Shown one piece after another: positions 1-5,514 of a stretch of DNA of 5,805 nucleotides (position 1 is its first letter; the number at the start of each line of letters is the position of its first letter). Under the pieces are notes generated by a model that saw only the letters and a list, made by a program, of their open reading frames with translations, was not told the origin of the DNA and searched no databases. Origin of the DNA: CAZKTS01 sp964555735 (GTDB lineage: Bacteria > Actinomycetota > Acidimicrobiia > IMCC26256 > PALSA-555); assembly GCA_964555735.1 (NCBI GenBank), contig CAZKTS010000173.1, positions 1 to 5,805 of the forward strand, written 5' to 3'. The position numbers were made by a program, and so were the translations under genes.

Positions 1-1
1 C

Positions 2-817
2 GCGGTCATGATCACCGGCGACGCGATGGCGCGGCCGATCCTCGAAGCGCTCGACGAGCCCGGGGTGGCCGACCTCGACGTCTCGTCCTGGTTCTCACTC
101 TCGAGCACCGCCGCGCTGTTCTCGCCCGCGGTCAAGGACCAGTTCCTCGAGCGCTTCCCGAACCTCATCGTCACCGAGGCGATCGGGTCCTCGGAGGGCG
201 GCTCCAACGGCTACACGATGATCGAGAAGGGCAAGACCGCCATGAAGGGCGGCCCGACGGTGAAGGCGATCGTCGACACCGTCGTGCTCGACGACGACCT
301 GAACATCGTCGAGCCCGGCTCCGGCGTGATCGGCAAGGTCGCCCGCAAGGGCAACATCCCGCTCGAGTACTACAAGGACCCCGTGAAGTCGGCGGAGACC
401 TTCGTCACGGCCCCGGACGGCACGCGGTACTCGATCCCCGGCGACTCGGCGACGGTCGAGGCCGACGGCACGATCACGCTGCTCGGGCGCGGCTCGGTCT
501 CGATCAACTCTGGCGGCGAGAAGATCTACCCCGAAGAGGTGGAAGGCGCGGTCAAGGGGCACCCGGCGGTCTACGACTGCACGGTCGTGGGCGTGCCGGA
601 CGAGCGCTGGGGTCAGCGCGTCGCCGCGGTCGTGCAGCTGCGCGAGGGCGAGACGCTCGACCTCGAGTCGCTCCAGGAGCACTGCCGCACGGTGATCGCG
701 GGCTACAAGGTGCCGCGCGAGGTGCACGTCGTCGACCACATCGTGCGCTCCCCGAGCGGCAAGCCCGACTACCGCTGGGCCAAGGACGTCGCCACCGGCG
801 CGAGCACGCCCGGCTGA
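2..817 (+). CDS. Acyl-CoA synthetase (AMP-binding, FadD-like), C-terminal part
   Basis: This is the C-terminal part of an ATP-dependent fatty-acid or steroid-acid CoA ligase, which forms an acyl-adenylate and then the CoA thioester. The frame is open from the left edge, and the ATG at 8 is internal: about 270 residues are present, while the family usually has 500-550. Numbering from that Met, visible ANL motifs are VTEAIGSSEGG (55-65, adenine/acyl pocket), YSIPGD (141-146, the ATP-ribose Asp, with SIPGD instead of the usual RTGD), GR (160-161, hinge), SGGEKIYPEEVE (168-179, start of the mobile C-terminal subdomain) and PSGK (249-252, catalytic Lys252). The ending PSGKPDYRWAK resembles, from memory, actinobacterial FadD19/FadD17-type steroid side-chain ligases. 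It is followed 8 nt later by an alpha/beta hydrolase, so it probably leads or sits within an operon. The family call is firm; the substrate is inferred. Confidence 0.93.
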   Translation, partial: AVMITGDAMARPILEALDEPGVADLDVSSWFSLSSTAALFSPAVKDQFLERFPNLIVTEAIGSSEGGSNGYTMIEKGKTAMKGGPTVKAIVDTVVLDDDLNIVEPGSGVIGKVARKGNIPLEYYKDPVKSAETFVTAPDGTRYSIPGDSATVEADGTITLLGRGSVSINSGGEKIYPEEVEGAVKGHPAVYDCTVVGVPDERWGQRVAAVVQLREGETLDLESLQEHCRTVIAGYKVPREVHVVDHIVRSPSGKPDYRWAKDVATGASTPG

Positions 818-825
818 GCCCACCC

Positions 826-1554
826 GTGCCCGCGGTCGTCGTCCACGGGGTGCCCGACACCGCGGCGCTCTGGGACCCGATCGTCGAGCGACTGGCGCGC
901 GACGACGTCGTGCGCCTGGCCCTCCCGGGCTTCGGCGTCCCCGCCCCGACCGGGTTCGCCGCCACCAAGGAGGGCAACGCGGCCTGGATCGCCGCGCGCG
1001 TCCGCGAGGTCGCCGCCGACCAGGGACCGGTGGACCTGGTCGGGCACGACTGGGGCGGGATCCTCGTCCAGTACGTCGGCGCGACGAACCCCGACGTCGT
1101 CCGCACCTGGGCGGCCGCGGACGCGCCGCTCGACGACGAGTACGTCTGGCACGACACGGCGCAGCTCTTCCAGACCCCGGAGGTCGGCGAGCAGGTCGTC
1201 GCGGCCATGGGTGGCGACGGCTTCGCCGAGGGCATGGCCGGGCTGGGCCACCCTGACCCCGCGGGCTGCGCGGCCCACATCGACGACGGCATGCGCGCCG
1301 CGATCCTCGAGCTCTACCGCAGCGCGGTGCACGTCGGACGGGAGTGGCAGCCCGCGGTCGAGGCCAACACCGTGCCCGCGCTGGTGCTGTGGGGCACCGA
1401 CGACTCGTTCGCGCCGGCGGATCCGCTCGCGCACCGACTCGCGCGTCGCGTGCACGCGGAGCTGGTCCTCGTGCCCGGGGGGCACTGGGCGCTGTTCGAG
1501 CAGCCCGACGTCACCGTGCGCGCCCTCGAGGGGTTCTGGTCCACCGTCTCCTGA
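826..1554 (+). CDS. Alpha/beta hydrolase, Asp-nucleophile type (epoxide hydrolase / haloalkane dehalogenase-like)
   Basis: A 242-residue cytoplasmic alpha/beta hydrolase with a GTG start 8 nt after the ligase stop. No Shine-Dalgarno sequence is evident, so it may be translationally coupled. The oxyanion-hole turn is HGVP (7-10). The nucleophile elbow VGHDWGG (72-78) carries Asp75, as in epoxide hydrolases and haloalkane dehalogenases, rather than the Ser of esterases. Asp193 in GTDD (190-193) is the likely acid, and His220 in GGHW is the base. The core is interrupted by a cap region at roughly 100-185, with Tyr106 and Tyr164 as possible epoxide-positioning tyrosines. Trp76 next to the nucleophile is common to both families. 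Position 9 is Val where the second dehalogenase subfamily has Asn, which weakens a dehalogenase call. At 242 residues it is shorter than most members (about 280-300), and the protein begins almost directly at the HG motif, so the N-terminal strands are reduced. The substrate is unknown. Confidence 0.88.
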   Translation: MPAVVVHGVPDTAALWDPIVERLARDDVVRLALPGFGVPAPTGFAATKEGNAAWIAARVREVAADQGPVDLVGHDWGGILVQYVGATNPDVVRTWAAADAPLDDEYVWHDTAQLFQTPEVGEQVVAAMGGDGFAEGMAGLGHPDPAGCAAHIDDGMRAAILELYRSAVHVGREWQPAVEANTVPALVLWGTDDSFAPADPLAHRLARRVHAELVLVPGGHWALFEQPDVTVRALEGFWSTVS

Positions 1555-1579
1555 CGGGCGCGTGCAACACTCTCCGCCC

Positions 1580-2536
1580 GTGCCGCTGTCCCCCGCCCTC
1601 CAGCCCCTGCTCGACGCGGCGGCCGCCGCCGACCTCCCGCCGGTCGAGACCCAGCCGCTCGCCGCGACGCGCGAGGGCGCGATCCTGTTCGCGCAGAGCG
1701 GCGCGGGCGAGAAGCAGCCCGTCGCGTCGGTCGCCGACCGGACCGTGCCGGGCCCCGGCGGCGACATCCCCATCCGCGTCTACCGCCCCGAGACCGACGA
1801 CGACCCGCTCCCGGTGGTCGCCTACCTCCACGGCGGCGGGTGGGTCTTCATGGGCCTCGAGACCCACGACTGGATCTGCCGACGGCTCGCCAACGCGGCG
1901 GGAGCGGTGGTGGTGAGCGTCGAGTACCGCCTGGCCCCGGAGCACCCCTTCCCCGCCCCGCTCGACGACTGCATGGCCGTCGTCCACTGGCTCGCCGAGG
2001 CGGCCGGGGAGCTCGGCGGCGATCCGAGCCGCCTCGCGGTCGCCGGCGACAGCGCGGGCGGCAACCTCGCCGCCGCGGTGGCGCTCGCATCACGGGCGCC
2101 CGACGGCCCCGACCTCGCCGCGCAGGTGCTCATCTACCCGGTCACGGACGCCGCGTGCGCCACGCCGTCCTTCGTGCAGAACGGCACCGGCTACCTGCTC
2201 GAGGCGTCGACCATGCGGTGGTTCTGGGAGCAGTACCTCGGCACCGACGGCGACCCCGACGACGGCTACGCGTCGGTGCTCCGCCACCCCGACCTCGCCG
2301 GGCTCCCGCCGACCCTCGTGGTGACCGCGGAGTACGACCCCCTTCGGGACGAGGGCGAGGCCTACGCCGAGCACCTCGCCGCCGCGGGGACCGACACGAC
2401 CGTCCGCCGCTTCGACGGCGTGGTCCACGGGTTCCTCGGGATGGACGCCCTCCTCCCCGAGGCCGACGAGGCCATGGGCGAGATCGCGGCGTTCCTGGCG
2501 CTGCACCTGGGCACCAAGGTGGCCGCCGACCGCTGA
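1580..2536 (+). CDS. Alpha/beta hydrolase fold-3 esterase/lipase (hormone-sensitive lipase family)
   Basis: A 318-residue carboxylesterase of the HSL (family IV) type, which hydrolyses short to medium acyl esters. The motifs are textbook: HGGGW (84-88, oxyanion hole), GDSAGGN (156-162, nucleophile Ser158), DPLRDE (253-258, acid Asp253) and VHGF (282-285, base His283). The N-terminal helix LSPALQPLLDAAAAA is the usual HSL cap start. The GTG at 1580 is preferred: it gives the normal family length and begins just before that helix. An in-frame GTG at 1562 would add six residues. The frame is open much further upstream, to 1211, but that part overlaps the preceding hydrolase in another frame and reads as Arg/Ser/Pro-rich shadow. 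No clear Shine-Dalgarno sequence is seen; a weak AACACT lies 8 nt before the start. It lies 25 nt after the previous gene and probably shares its transcript. The sequence does not reveal the substrate; LipN-like esterases of actinobacteria are the nearest comparison I know. Confidence 0.93.
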   Translation: MPLSPALQPLLDAAAAADLPPVETQPLAATREGAILFAQSGAGEKQPVASVADRTVPGPGGDIPIRVYRPETDDDPLPVVAYLHGGGWVFMGLETHDWICRRLANAAGAVVVSVEYRLAPEHPFPAPLDDCMAVVHWLAEAAGELGGDPSRLAVAGDSAGGNLAAAVALASRAPDGPDLAAQVLIYPVTDAACATPSFVQNGTGYLLEASTMRWFWEQYLGTDGDPDDGYASVLRHPDLAGLPPTLVVTAEYDPLRDEGEAYAEHLAAAGTDTTVRRFDGVVHGFLGMDALLPEADEAMGEIAAFLALHLGTKVAADR

Positions 2537-2583
2537 TCGGGCCGTCGCGGGCGACGCGCCGCCGATTCGGCACCCGGCACCGC

Positions 2584-2599
2584 TACCGTTTCCTCCGTG
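2584..2599 (+). promoter_or_regulatory. Putative leaderless promoter -10 box and GTG start
   Basis: TACCGT at 2584-2589 fits the actinobacterial TANNNT -10 pattern, and exactly 7 nt separate it from the GTG at 2597. Transcription would then begin at or next to the start codon. There is no Shine-Dalgarno sequence upstream, and no convincing -35 box. This supports both the GTG start and a transcription unit separate from the esterase, whose stop is 60 nt upstream. It is a motif-level prediction only. Confidence 0.5.
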
Positions 2600-3415
2600 C
2601 CGATCACCAAGGAACACGCCCCCGCCATCATCGTCGGGGCCTTCATCGCGGGCCTCGCCATCGTGGGCGTCGTCCTGGCGGTGTCCGGCGGCGACGGCGA
2701 CGACACCCGCTCGATCGACACGGAGCGCAGCACCACCTCGTCGAGCTCGTCCACCACCTCGAGCACGACCACGTCGTCCACCACGACCACCACGCTGGCG
2801 CCGGTCACCGCGCCGCCCACCGCGCCGCCGACCCTCCCGCCACCTTCGATCATCGTGGTCCCGACCGCGCCGCCAACGAGCCCGCCGACCCAGCCGCCCA
2901 CCACCACGACGACCGCACCGCCCACCACCACGTCGTCGTCGCCCACCACCTCGACCACGGGTGGCGGTACGCCGGAGCAGCAGGTGGCCGACGCCCTCGA
3001 GGCCGCGCTCTCGGCCGACGGCACGCTGCCCCCCGACGACCAGCGCCGGGTCGGCGTCGACATCAACGACGACCGGGTGCGTGCCACCTGGTCGCTCGAC
3101 GAGTCGCTGACGCTCGAGCAGCAGCTCTACGCGTCGCGCATCGACGCCTACACGCTCGCCAAGACGCTCCAGGGCCTCGCGCAGGTGAGCGAGCAGGACG
3201 TCATCCTGCGGGCAACCCTGCCCGACGAGGACGGCGACCCCAAGGTCGTGGTCCGGCTCGTGTTCTCCCGCGAGACCCTGAACGGGATCGACTTCACCAC
3301 CATCGACCCGCTCACGATCTTCGACCTTGCCGACGACGCGACCTACGACCCGCCGCCCGACCTCCAGCCCGTCCCGCCGTCGACCACAACGTCGAGCACG
3401 ACCTCGACCACCTAG
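2597..3415 (+). CDS. Unrecognised membrane-anchored protein with Ser/Thr/Pro-rich linker
   Basis: A 272-residue protein that I cannot assign to a family. Residues 10-30 form one hydrophobic helix (IIVGAFIAGLAIVGVVLAV), after a short N-terminus with one Lys, and no lipobox Cys is present. It is probably a signal anchor with the rest outside the cell. Residues about 45-124 are almost entirely Ser, Thr and Pro with a few Ala, a flexible, possibly O-glycosylated stalk. Residues about 126-252 look like a folded alpha/beta domain: a helix, a strand VGVDIND, a strand VRATWSLDES, a long helix (about 173-195), a strand DVILRATLPD, a strand KVVVRLVFSR, then GIDF and IFDLADDATYD. A Pro-rich tail ends in a second Ser/Thr run (262-272). 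There is no catalytic motif I recognise. The GTG start is supported by the leaderless-type -10 box. Codons in the Thr/Ser tract are mixed (ACC/ACG, TCG/TCC/AGC), so selection acts on the amino acids rather than on a simple DNA repeat. Confidence 0.85.
   Translation: MPITKEHAPAIIVGAFIAGLAIVGVVLAVSGGDGDDTRSIDTERSTTSSSSSTTSSTTTSSTTTTTLAPVTAPPTAPPTLPPPSIIVVPTAPPTSPPTQPPTTTTTAPPTTTSSSPTTSTTGGGTPEQQVADALEAALSADGTLPPDDQRRVGVDINDDRVRATWSLDESLTLEQQLYASRIDAYTLAKTLQGLAQVSEQDVILRATLPDEDGDPKVVVRLVFSRETLNGIDFTTIDPLTIFDLADDATYDPPPDLQPVPPSTTTSSTTSTT
2724..2968 (+). repeat. Low-complexity Ser/Thr/Pro-coding tract
   Basis: This is an imperfect low-complexity stretch built from ACC, ACG, TCG, AGC and CCG codons, encoding the stalk of the 2597-3415 protein. 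The same composition reappears at about 3376-3412 in the C-terminal tail. Units are irregular, with no fixed period over more than a few codons, so this is a compositionally biased coding region and not a tandem array. Confidence 0.75.
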
Positions 3416-3424
3416 TTCCCCGCT

Positions 3425-3444
3425 CTCGGCGCTGACGCGCCGGG
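3425..3444. terminator. GC-rich hairpin after the membrane-protein gene (candidate terminator)
   Basis: CGGCGC (3427-3432), loop TGAC and GCGCCG (3437-3442) form a perfect 6-bp stem with a 4-nt loop, extendable by one G-U and one C-G pair. It lies 12 nt beyond the TAG stop of the upstream gene, in the gap between convergent genes. No T-run follows on either strand, so it lacks the classic intrinsic-terminator tail. U-poor hairpin terminators have been proposed in high-GC actinobacteria. Confidence 0.4.
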
Positions 3445-3468
3445 CCGCTCGGGCCACGGCTCGGGCGC

Positions 3469-3483
3469 CGCAGGGTACCTGCG
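3469..3483. terminator. Second hairpin, downstream of the thiolase gene (candidate terminator)
   Basis: CGCAGG (3469-3474), GTA and CCTGCG (3478-3483) form a perfect 6-bp inverted repeat with a 3-nt loop. It starts 23 nt past the stop of the minus-strand thiolase gene, so it is well placed to end that transcript or block read-through from the opposite side. There is no adjacent T-run. The rest of the 91-nt convergent gap shows nothing else recognisable. Confidence 0.35.
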
Positions 3484-3506
3484 TCGCTGATCCTCGCCTC
3501 TGGGCC

Positions 3507-4685
3507 TTACATCCTCTGCAGGATGCTGGCGGTGCCGAGCGAGCCGCCGCAGCACATGGTCACGAAGGCGAGCTCACCGTCGGTGCGCTCGAGCTCGTGC
3601 AGGGCGGTCGTGATGAGGCGCGAGCCCGTGGACCCGACCGGGTGGCCGAGCGCGATGGCCCCGCCGTTGACGTTCACCCGGTCGAGGTCGGGCTTGTGCA
3701 CCTGGGCCCACGAGAGCACCACGGCGGCGAACGCCTCGTTGATCTCGAAGACGTCGAAGTCGGCCATCGCCATCCCGGACCGGTCGAGCATCTTGCGGGT
3801 CGCGTCGACCGGACCGTCGAGCAGGTAGTAGGGGTCGGTGCCGGTGACGAGCTGGTGCACGAGCCGCGCCCGCGGCTTCAGCCCCAGCGCCTTCGCCTTG
3901 TCCTCGTCCATCCAGAGCACCGCGGCGGCGCCGTCGGAGATCTGCGAGGACGTGCCCGCGGTGTGGCTGTAGCCCTCGACGACGGGCTTGAGCTTCGCGA
4001 GCCCCTCCATGGTGGTGTCGCGGAGGCCCTGGTCGCGCGAGATCAGCTGCGTCTCGCCGGTGGGCTGGCCGTCCTCACCGAGCACCGGGGTCTCGATCGG
4101 CGCGATCTCGCGCTCGAAACGGCCTTCGTCCCACGCCTCCTTCGCCTTGCGCTGGGAGTGGAAGCCCCACTCGTCGAGGTCCTCGCGCGTGATGCCGCGG
4201 TTCTTGGCGATGCGCTCGGCCGCGCCGAACTGGCCCTCGGGCGGGTCGTCCCACGGCCACGGCTCGGTCTTGGGGCTGCCCGGGCCGTTGTAGACGTTGG
4301 CGCCCAGCGGCACGTGGCTCATCTGCTCGACGCCGCACGCGATGCCGACGTCCATGCCCCCGGCAGCGATCAGGCCGGCCACGAGGTGGTTGGCCTGCTG
4401 CGCCGAGCCGCACTGCGCGTCGACCGTCGTGCACGCGGTCTGGTACGGGAGGCGGTCCTGACCCGCGCTCAGCCACGCGTTGCGCGTGACGTTGGAGCCC
4501 TGCTCCCCCGCCTGCGTGACGCACCCGCCGATGACCTCCTCGACGAGCATCGGGTCGATGCCCGCCCGCTCGATGACGGAGAGCTGCGCGTGCCGCAGGG
4601 TCTCCGCGGCCTTCAGGCCGGAGAGCCAGCCGTTGCGCTTGCCGATCGGCGTCCGGACGGCCTCGACGATGACGGGGGTGCCCAC
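3507..4685 (-). CDS. fadA5: FadA5-like steroid/acyl 3-ketoacyl-CoA thiolase
   Basis: A 392-residue thiolase that cleaves a 3-ketoacyl-CoA with free CoA, releasing acetyl-CoA or propionyl-CoA at the end of a beta-oxidation turn. Catalytic positions are complete: Cys92 in DAQCGSAQQ (acyl nucleophile), the NEAFA motif (316-320), His348 in GGAIALGHPVG (341-351), and Cys378 in MCCGG (377-381). Stretches such as PIGKRNGWLSGL and HTAGTSSQISDGAAAVLWMD match Mycobacterium tuberculosis FadA5 as I remember it, and length and catalytic numbering agree within a residue (Cys93/His347/Cys377 there). FadA5 acts on the cholesterol side chain, so the same role is plausible here but not proven; a general acetyl-CoA acetyltransferase is the alternative. 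The GTG start at 4685 is well supported by AGGAGG 6 nt upstream on the minus strand. It is divergent from the thioesterase-racemase pair and probably co-regulated with it. Confidence 0.93.
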   Translation of the reverse strand: MGTPVIVEAVRTPIGKRNGWLSGLKAAETLRHAQLSVIERAGIDPMLVEEVIGGCVTQAGEQGSNVTRNAWLSAGQDRLPYQTACTTVDAQCGSAQQANHLVAGLIAAGGMDVGIACGVEQMSHVPLGANVYNGPGSPKTEPWPWDDPPEGQFGAAERIAKNRGITREDLDEWGFHSQRKAKEAWDEGRFEREIAPIETPVLGEDGQPTGETQLISRDQGLRDTTMEGLAKLKPVVEGYSHTAGTSSQISDGAAAVLWMDEDKAKALGLKPRARLVHQLVTGTDPYYLLDGPVDATRKMLDRSGMAMADFDVFEINEAFAAVVLSWAQVHKPDLDRVNVNGGAIALGHPVGSTGSRLITTALHELERTDGELAFVTMCCGGSLGTASILQRM

Positions 4686-4691
4686 GATGTG

Positions 4692-4697
4692 CCTCCT
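4692..4697 (-). promoter_or_regulatory. Strong Shine-Dalgarno of the thiolase gene
   Basis: The minus strand reads AGGAGG here, a perfect Shine-Dalgarno core 6 nt before the GTG start at 4685. It fixes the start codon and stands out because the other starts in this window have weak or no such sites, suggesting the thiolase is translated efficiently. Confidence 0.85.
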
Positions 4698-4723
4698 GTG
4701 GTCCTGGCCACGAACGGGTCCAG

Positions 4724-4747
4724 GTCAGCGGTCTGACGGGGCGTCAG
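4724..4747. promoter_or_regulatory. Putative operator: three alternating GTCAG/CTGAC half-sites
   Basis: CTGACG (4733-4738), GGG and CGTCAG (4742-4747) form a perfect 15-bp inverted repeat. The left arm also pairs with GTCAG at 4724-4728 across CGGT, giving a second, overlapping inverted repeat. The result is three half-sites in alternating orientation in the middle of the divergent gap. The position, just downstream of the putative thiolase -10 box, suits a repressor of TetR or similar type. It does not look like the KstR or KstR2 operators of mycobacterial steroid genes as I know them. No regulator gene is present in the window. An RNA hairpin in the thiolase leader is the alternative reading. 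Confidence 0.5.
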
Positions 4748-4758
4748 TTCCGGGGGCG

Positions 4759-4768
4759 AGTTTAGGAT
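4759..4768. promoter_or_regulatory. Overlapping divergent -10 boxes (putative)
   Basis: On the minus strand, 4764-4759 reads TAAACT, a TANNNT -10 box that would start the thiolase transcript near 4752 and give a leader of about 67 nt. On the plus strand, 4763-4768 reads TAGGAT, a -10 box that would serve the thioesterase-racemase transcript from about 4775. The two overlap by 2 nt in the one notably A/T-rich patch of this gap. No convincing -35 hexamer is seen on either side. Confidence 0.42.
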
Positions 4769-4830
4769 GCTCCGGCGCTCGACTCCGCAGCCCACCTCGG
4801 GCCCGCGTGGCCGGGGCGCCAGCAGCGCCC

Positions 4831-5514
4831 ATGACCCCCTCCCCGCGCCCCCTCCCCGACCCGTACCGCGACGCCGAGCCCACCGCGGACGCGCTCGCGG
4901 CCCGGCGGGCGGGCGACGCGGGCCGCCGCCTGCTCCTCGGGCTGATCGCGTCCCGGGCGCCGGCCGACGTGCTCGACCGAGCCGCCGCGGACCTCGACGC
5001 GATCGCGGAACGGCTCGCGCCCTACGCCGTCCGCAGCCGGTACGAAGGCACCGAGGGGATCTCGGTCGCGAAGGGCGCGATCGGCAACACGCGAGTGGTC
5101 GAGAACCACCTCCTCCTCGGGCTCGCCAACCCGCTCGCGCCGCCGCTCACCACCGAGCGCTTCGACGACGGCACCGTGCGGGCGCGGGCGACGTACGACA
5201 TGCGCTACGAGGGCATGCCCGGCTGGGTGCACGGCGGCGCGATCGCCCTCGCGTTCGACCTCGTGCTCGGCCTCGCGGCCGGGTGGGTCGCGCAACGCCC
5301 GGCCATGACCGGCACGCTCACCCTGAAGTACCGCCGGCCGTCGAAGCTGTGGACGGAGCTGGTCTACGAGGCGCGCGCCGAGCCCGTGGGCACACGCACG
5401 ATCCGCGCGGAGGGCACCCTCAACGGTCCCGATGGTGTGTGCGTCGAGGCCGAGGGCATCTGGGTGAAGGCGAAGACCGAGATCGTGCCGGCGGTGGAGT
5501 CGGGACTCGAATGA
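4831..5514 (+). CDS. Hotdog-fold thioesterase (PaaI/4HBT family)
   Basis: A 227-residue predicted acyl-CoA thioesterase, which would release free acid and CoA from a CoA thioester. The hotdog core lies in the C-terminal half: DMRYEGMPGWVHGGAIALAFD (123-143) is the hallmark, with HGG at 134-136 before the long central helix and acidic Asp143 where PaaI-type enzymes place a catalytic residue. It is followed by strands TGTLTLKYRRP (160-170) and TELVYEARAE. Residues 1-100 are a longer Ala/Arg-rich helical N-terminal extension than in minimal 130-150-residue PaaI proteins, which is common in actinobacterial THEM4-like members. The ATG at 4831 is chosen; the in-frame GTG at 4807 would add eight residues, and neither has a good Shine-Dalgarno sequence. 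The last codons overlap the next gene by ATGA, so the two are coupled. It may recycle CoA or remove dead-end intermediates of the pathway; the substrate is inferred. Confidence 0.87.
   Translation: MTPSPRPLPDPYRDAEPTADALAARRAGDAGRRLLLGLIASRAPADVLDRAAADLDAIAERLAPYAVRSRYEGTEGISVAKGAIGNTRVVENHLLLGLANPLAPPLTTERFDDGTVRARATYDMRYEGMPGWVHGGAIALAFDLVLGLAAGWVAQRPAMTGTLTLKYRRPSKLWTELVYEARAEPVGTRTIRAEGTLNGPDGVCVEAEGIWVKAKTEIVPAVESGLE

Noticed and set aside
1211..1579. In-frame upstream extension of the esterase gene by up to about 123 codons
   Set aside because: It overlaps the preceding hydrolase in another frame and translates to Arg/Ser/Pro-rich sequence with no family match. The HSL family begins at the LSPALQPLLDA helix, so the GTG at 1580 is the better start.
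1566..1582. Leaderless promoter for the esterase (AACACT, 8 nt, GTG)
   Set aside because: The hexamer lacks the first T of TANNNT and the gene lies only 25 nt after its neighbour, so operon read-through is the simpler explanation. It is kept as a weak possibility only.
2724..2968. Possible CRISPR or tandem-repeat array
   Set aside because: There are no constant-length repeats or unique spacers. The pattern is a Thr/Ser/Pro codon run inside an intact reading frame.
1840..3435. Long plus-strand open frame spanning the esterase and membrane-protein genes
   Set aside because: It is Arg/Pro/His-rich, out of frame with both recognisable proteins and crosses their boundary. It is a composition shadow.
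2090..3457. Long minus-strand open frame opposite the esterase and membrane-protein genes
   Set aside because: Its translation is Arg/Gly/Val-rich without motifs, as expected opposite GC-rich coding DNA where stops are rare. The plus-strand frames have clear domains.
4703..4724. CCTGG/CCAGG inverted repeat in the thiolase leader (riboswitch or attenuator idea)
   Set aside because: It has only 5-bp arms with a 12-nt loop, which is common by chance at this GC content. It does not cover the Shine-Dalgarno site and resembles no riboswitch class I know.
3327..4736. Long plus-strand open frame opposite the thiolase
   Set aside because: The minus strand encodes an intact thiolase with all catalytic residues and a perfect Shine-Dalgarno site; the plus-strand product has no motif.
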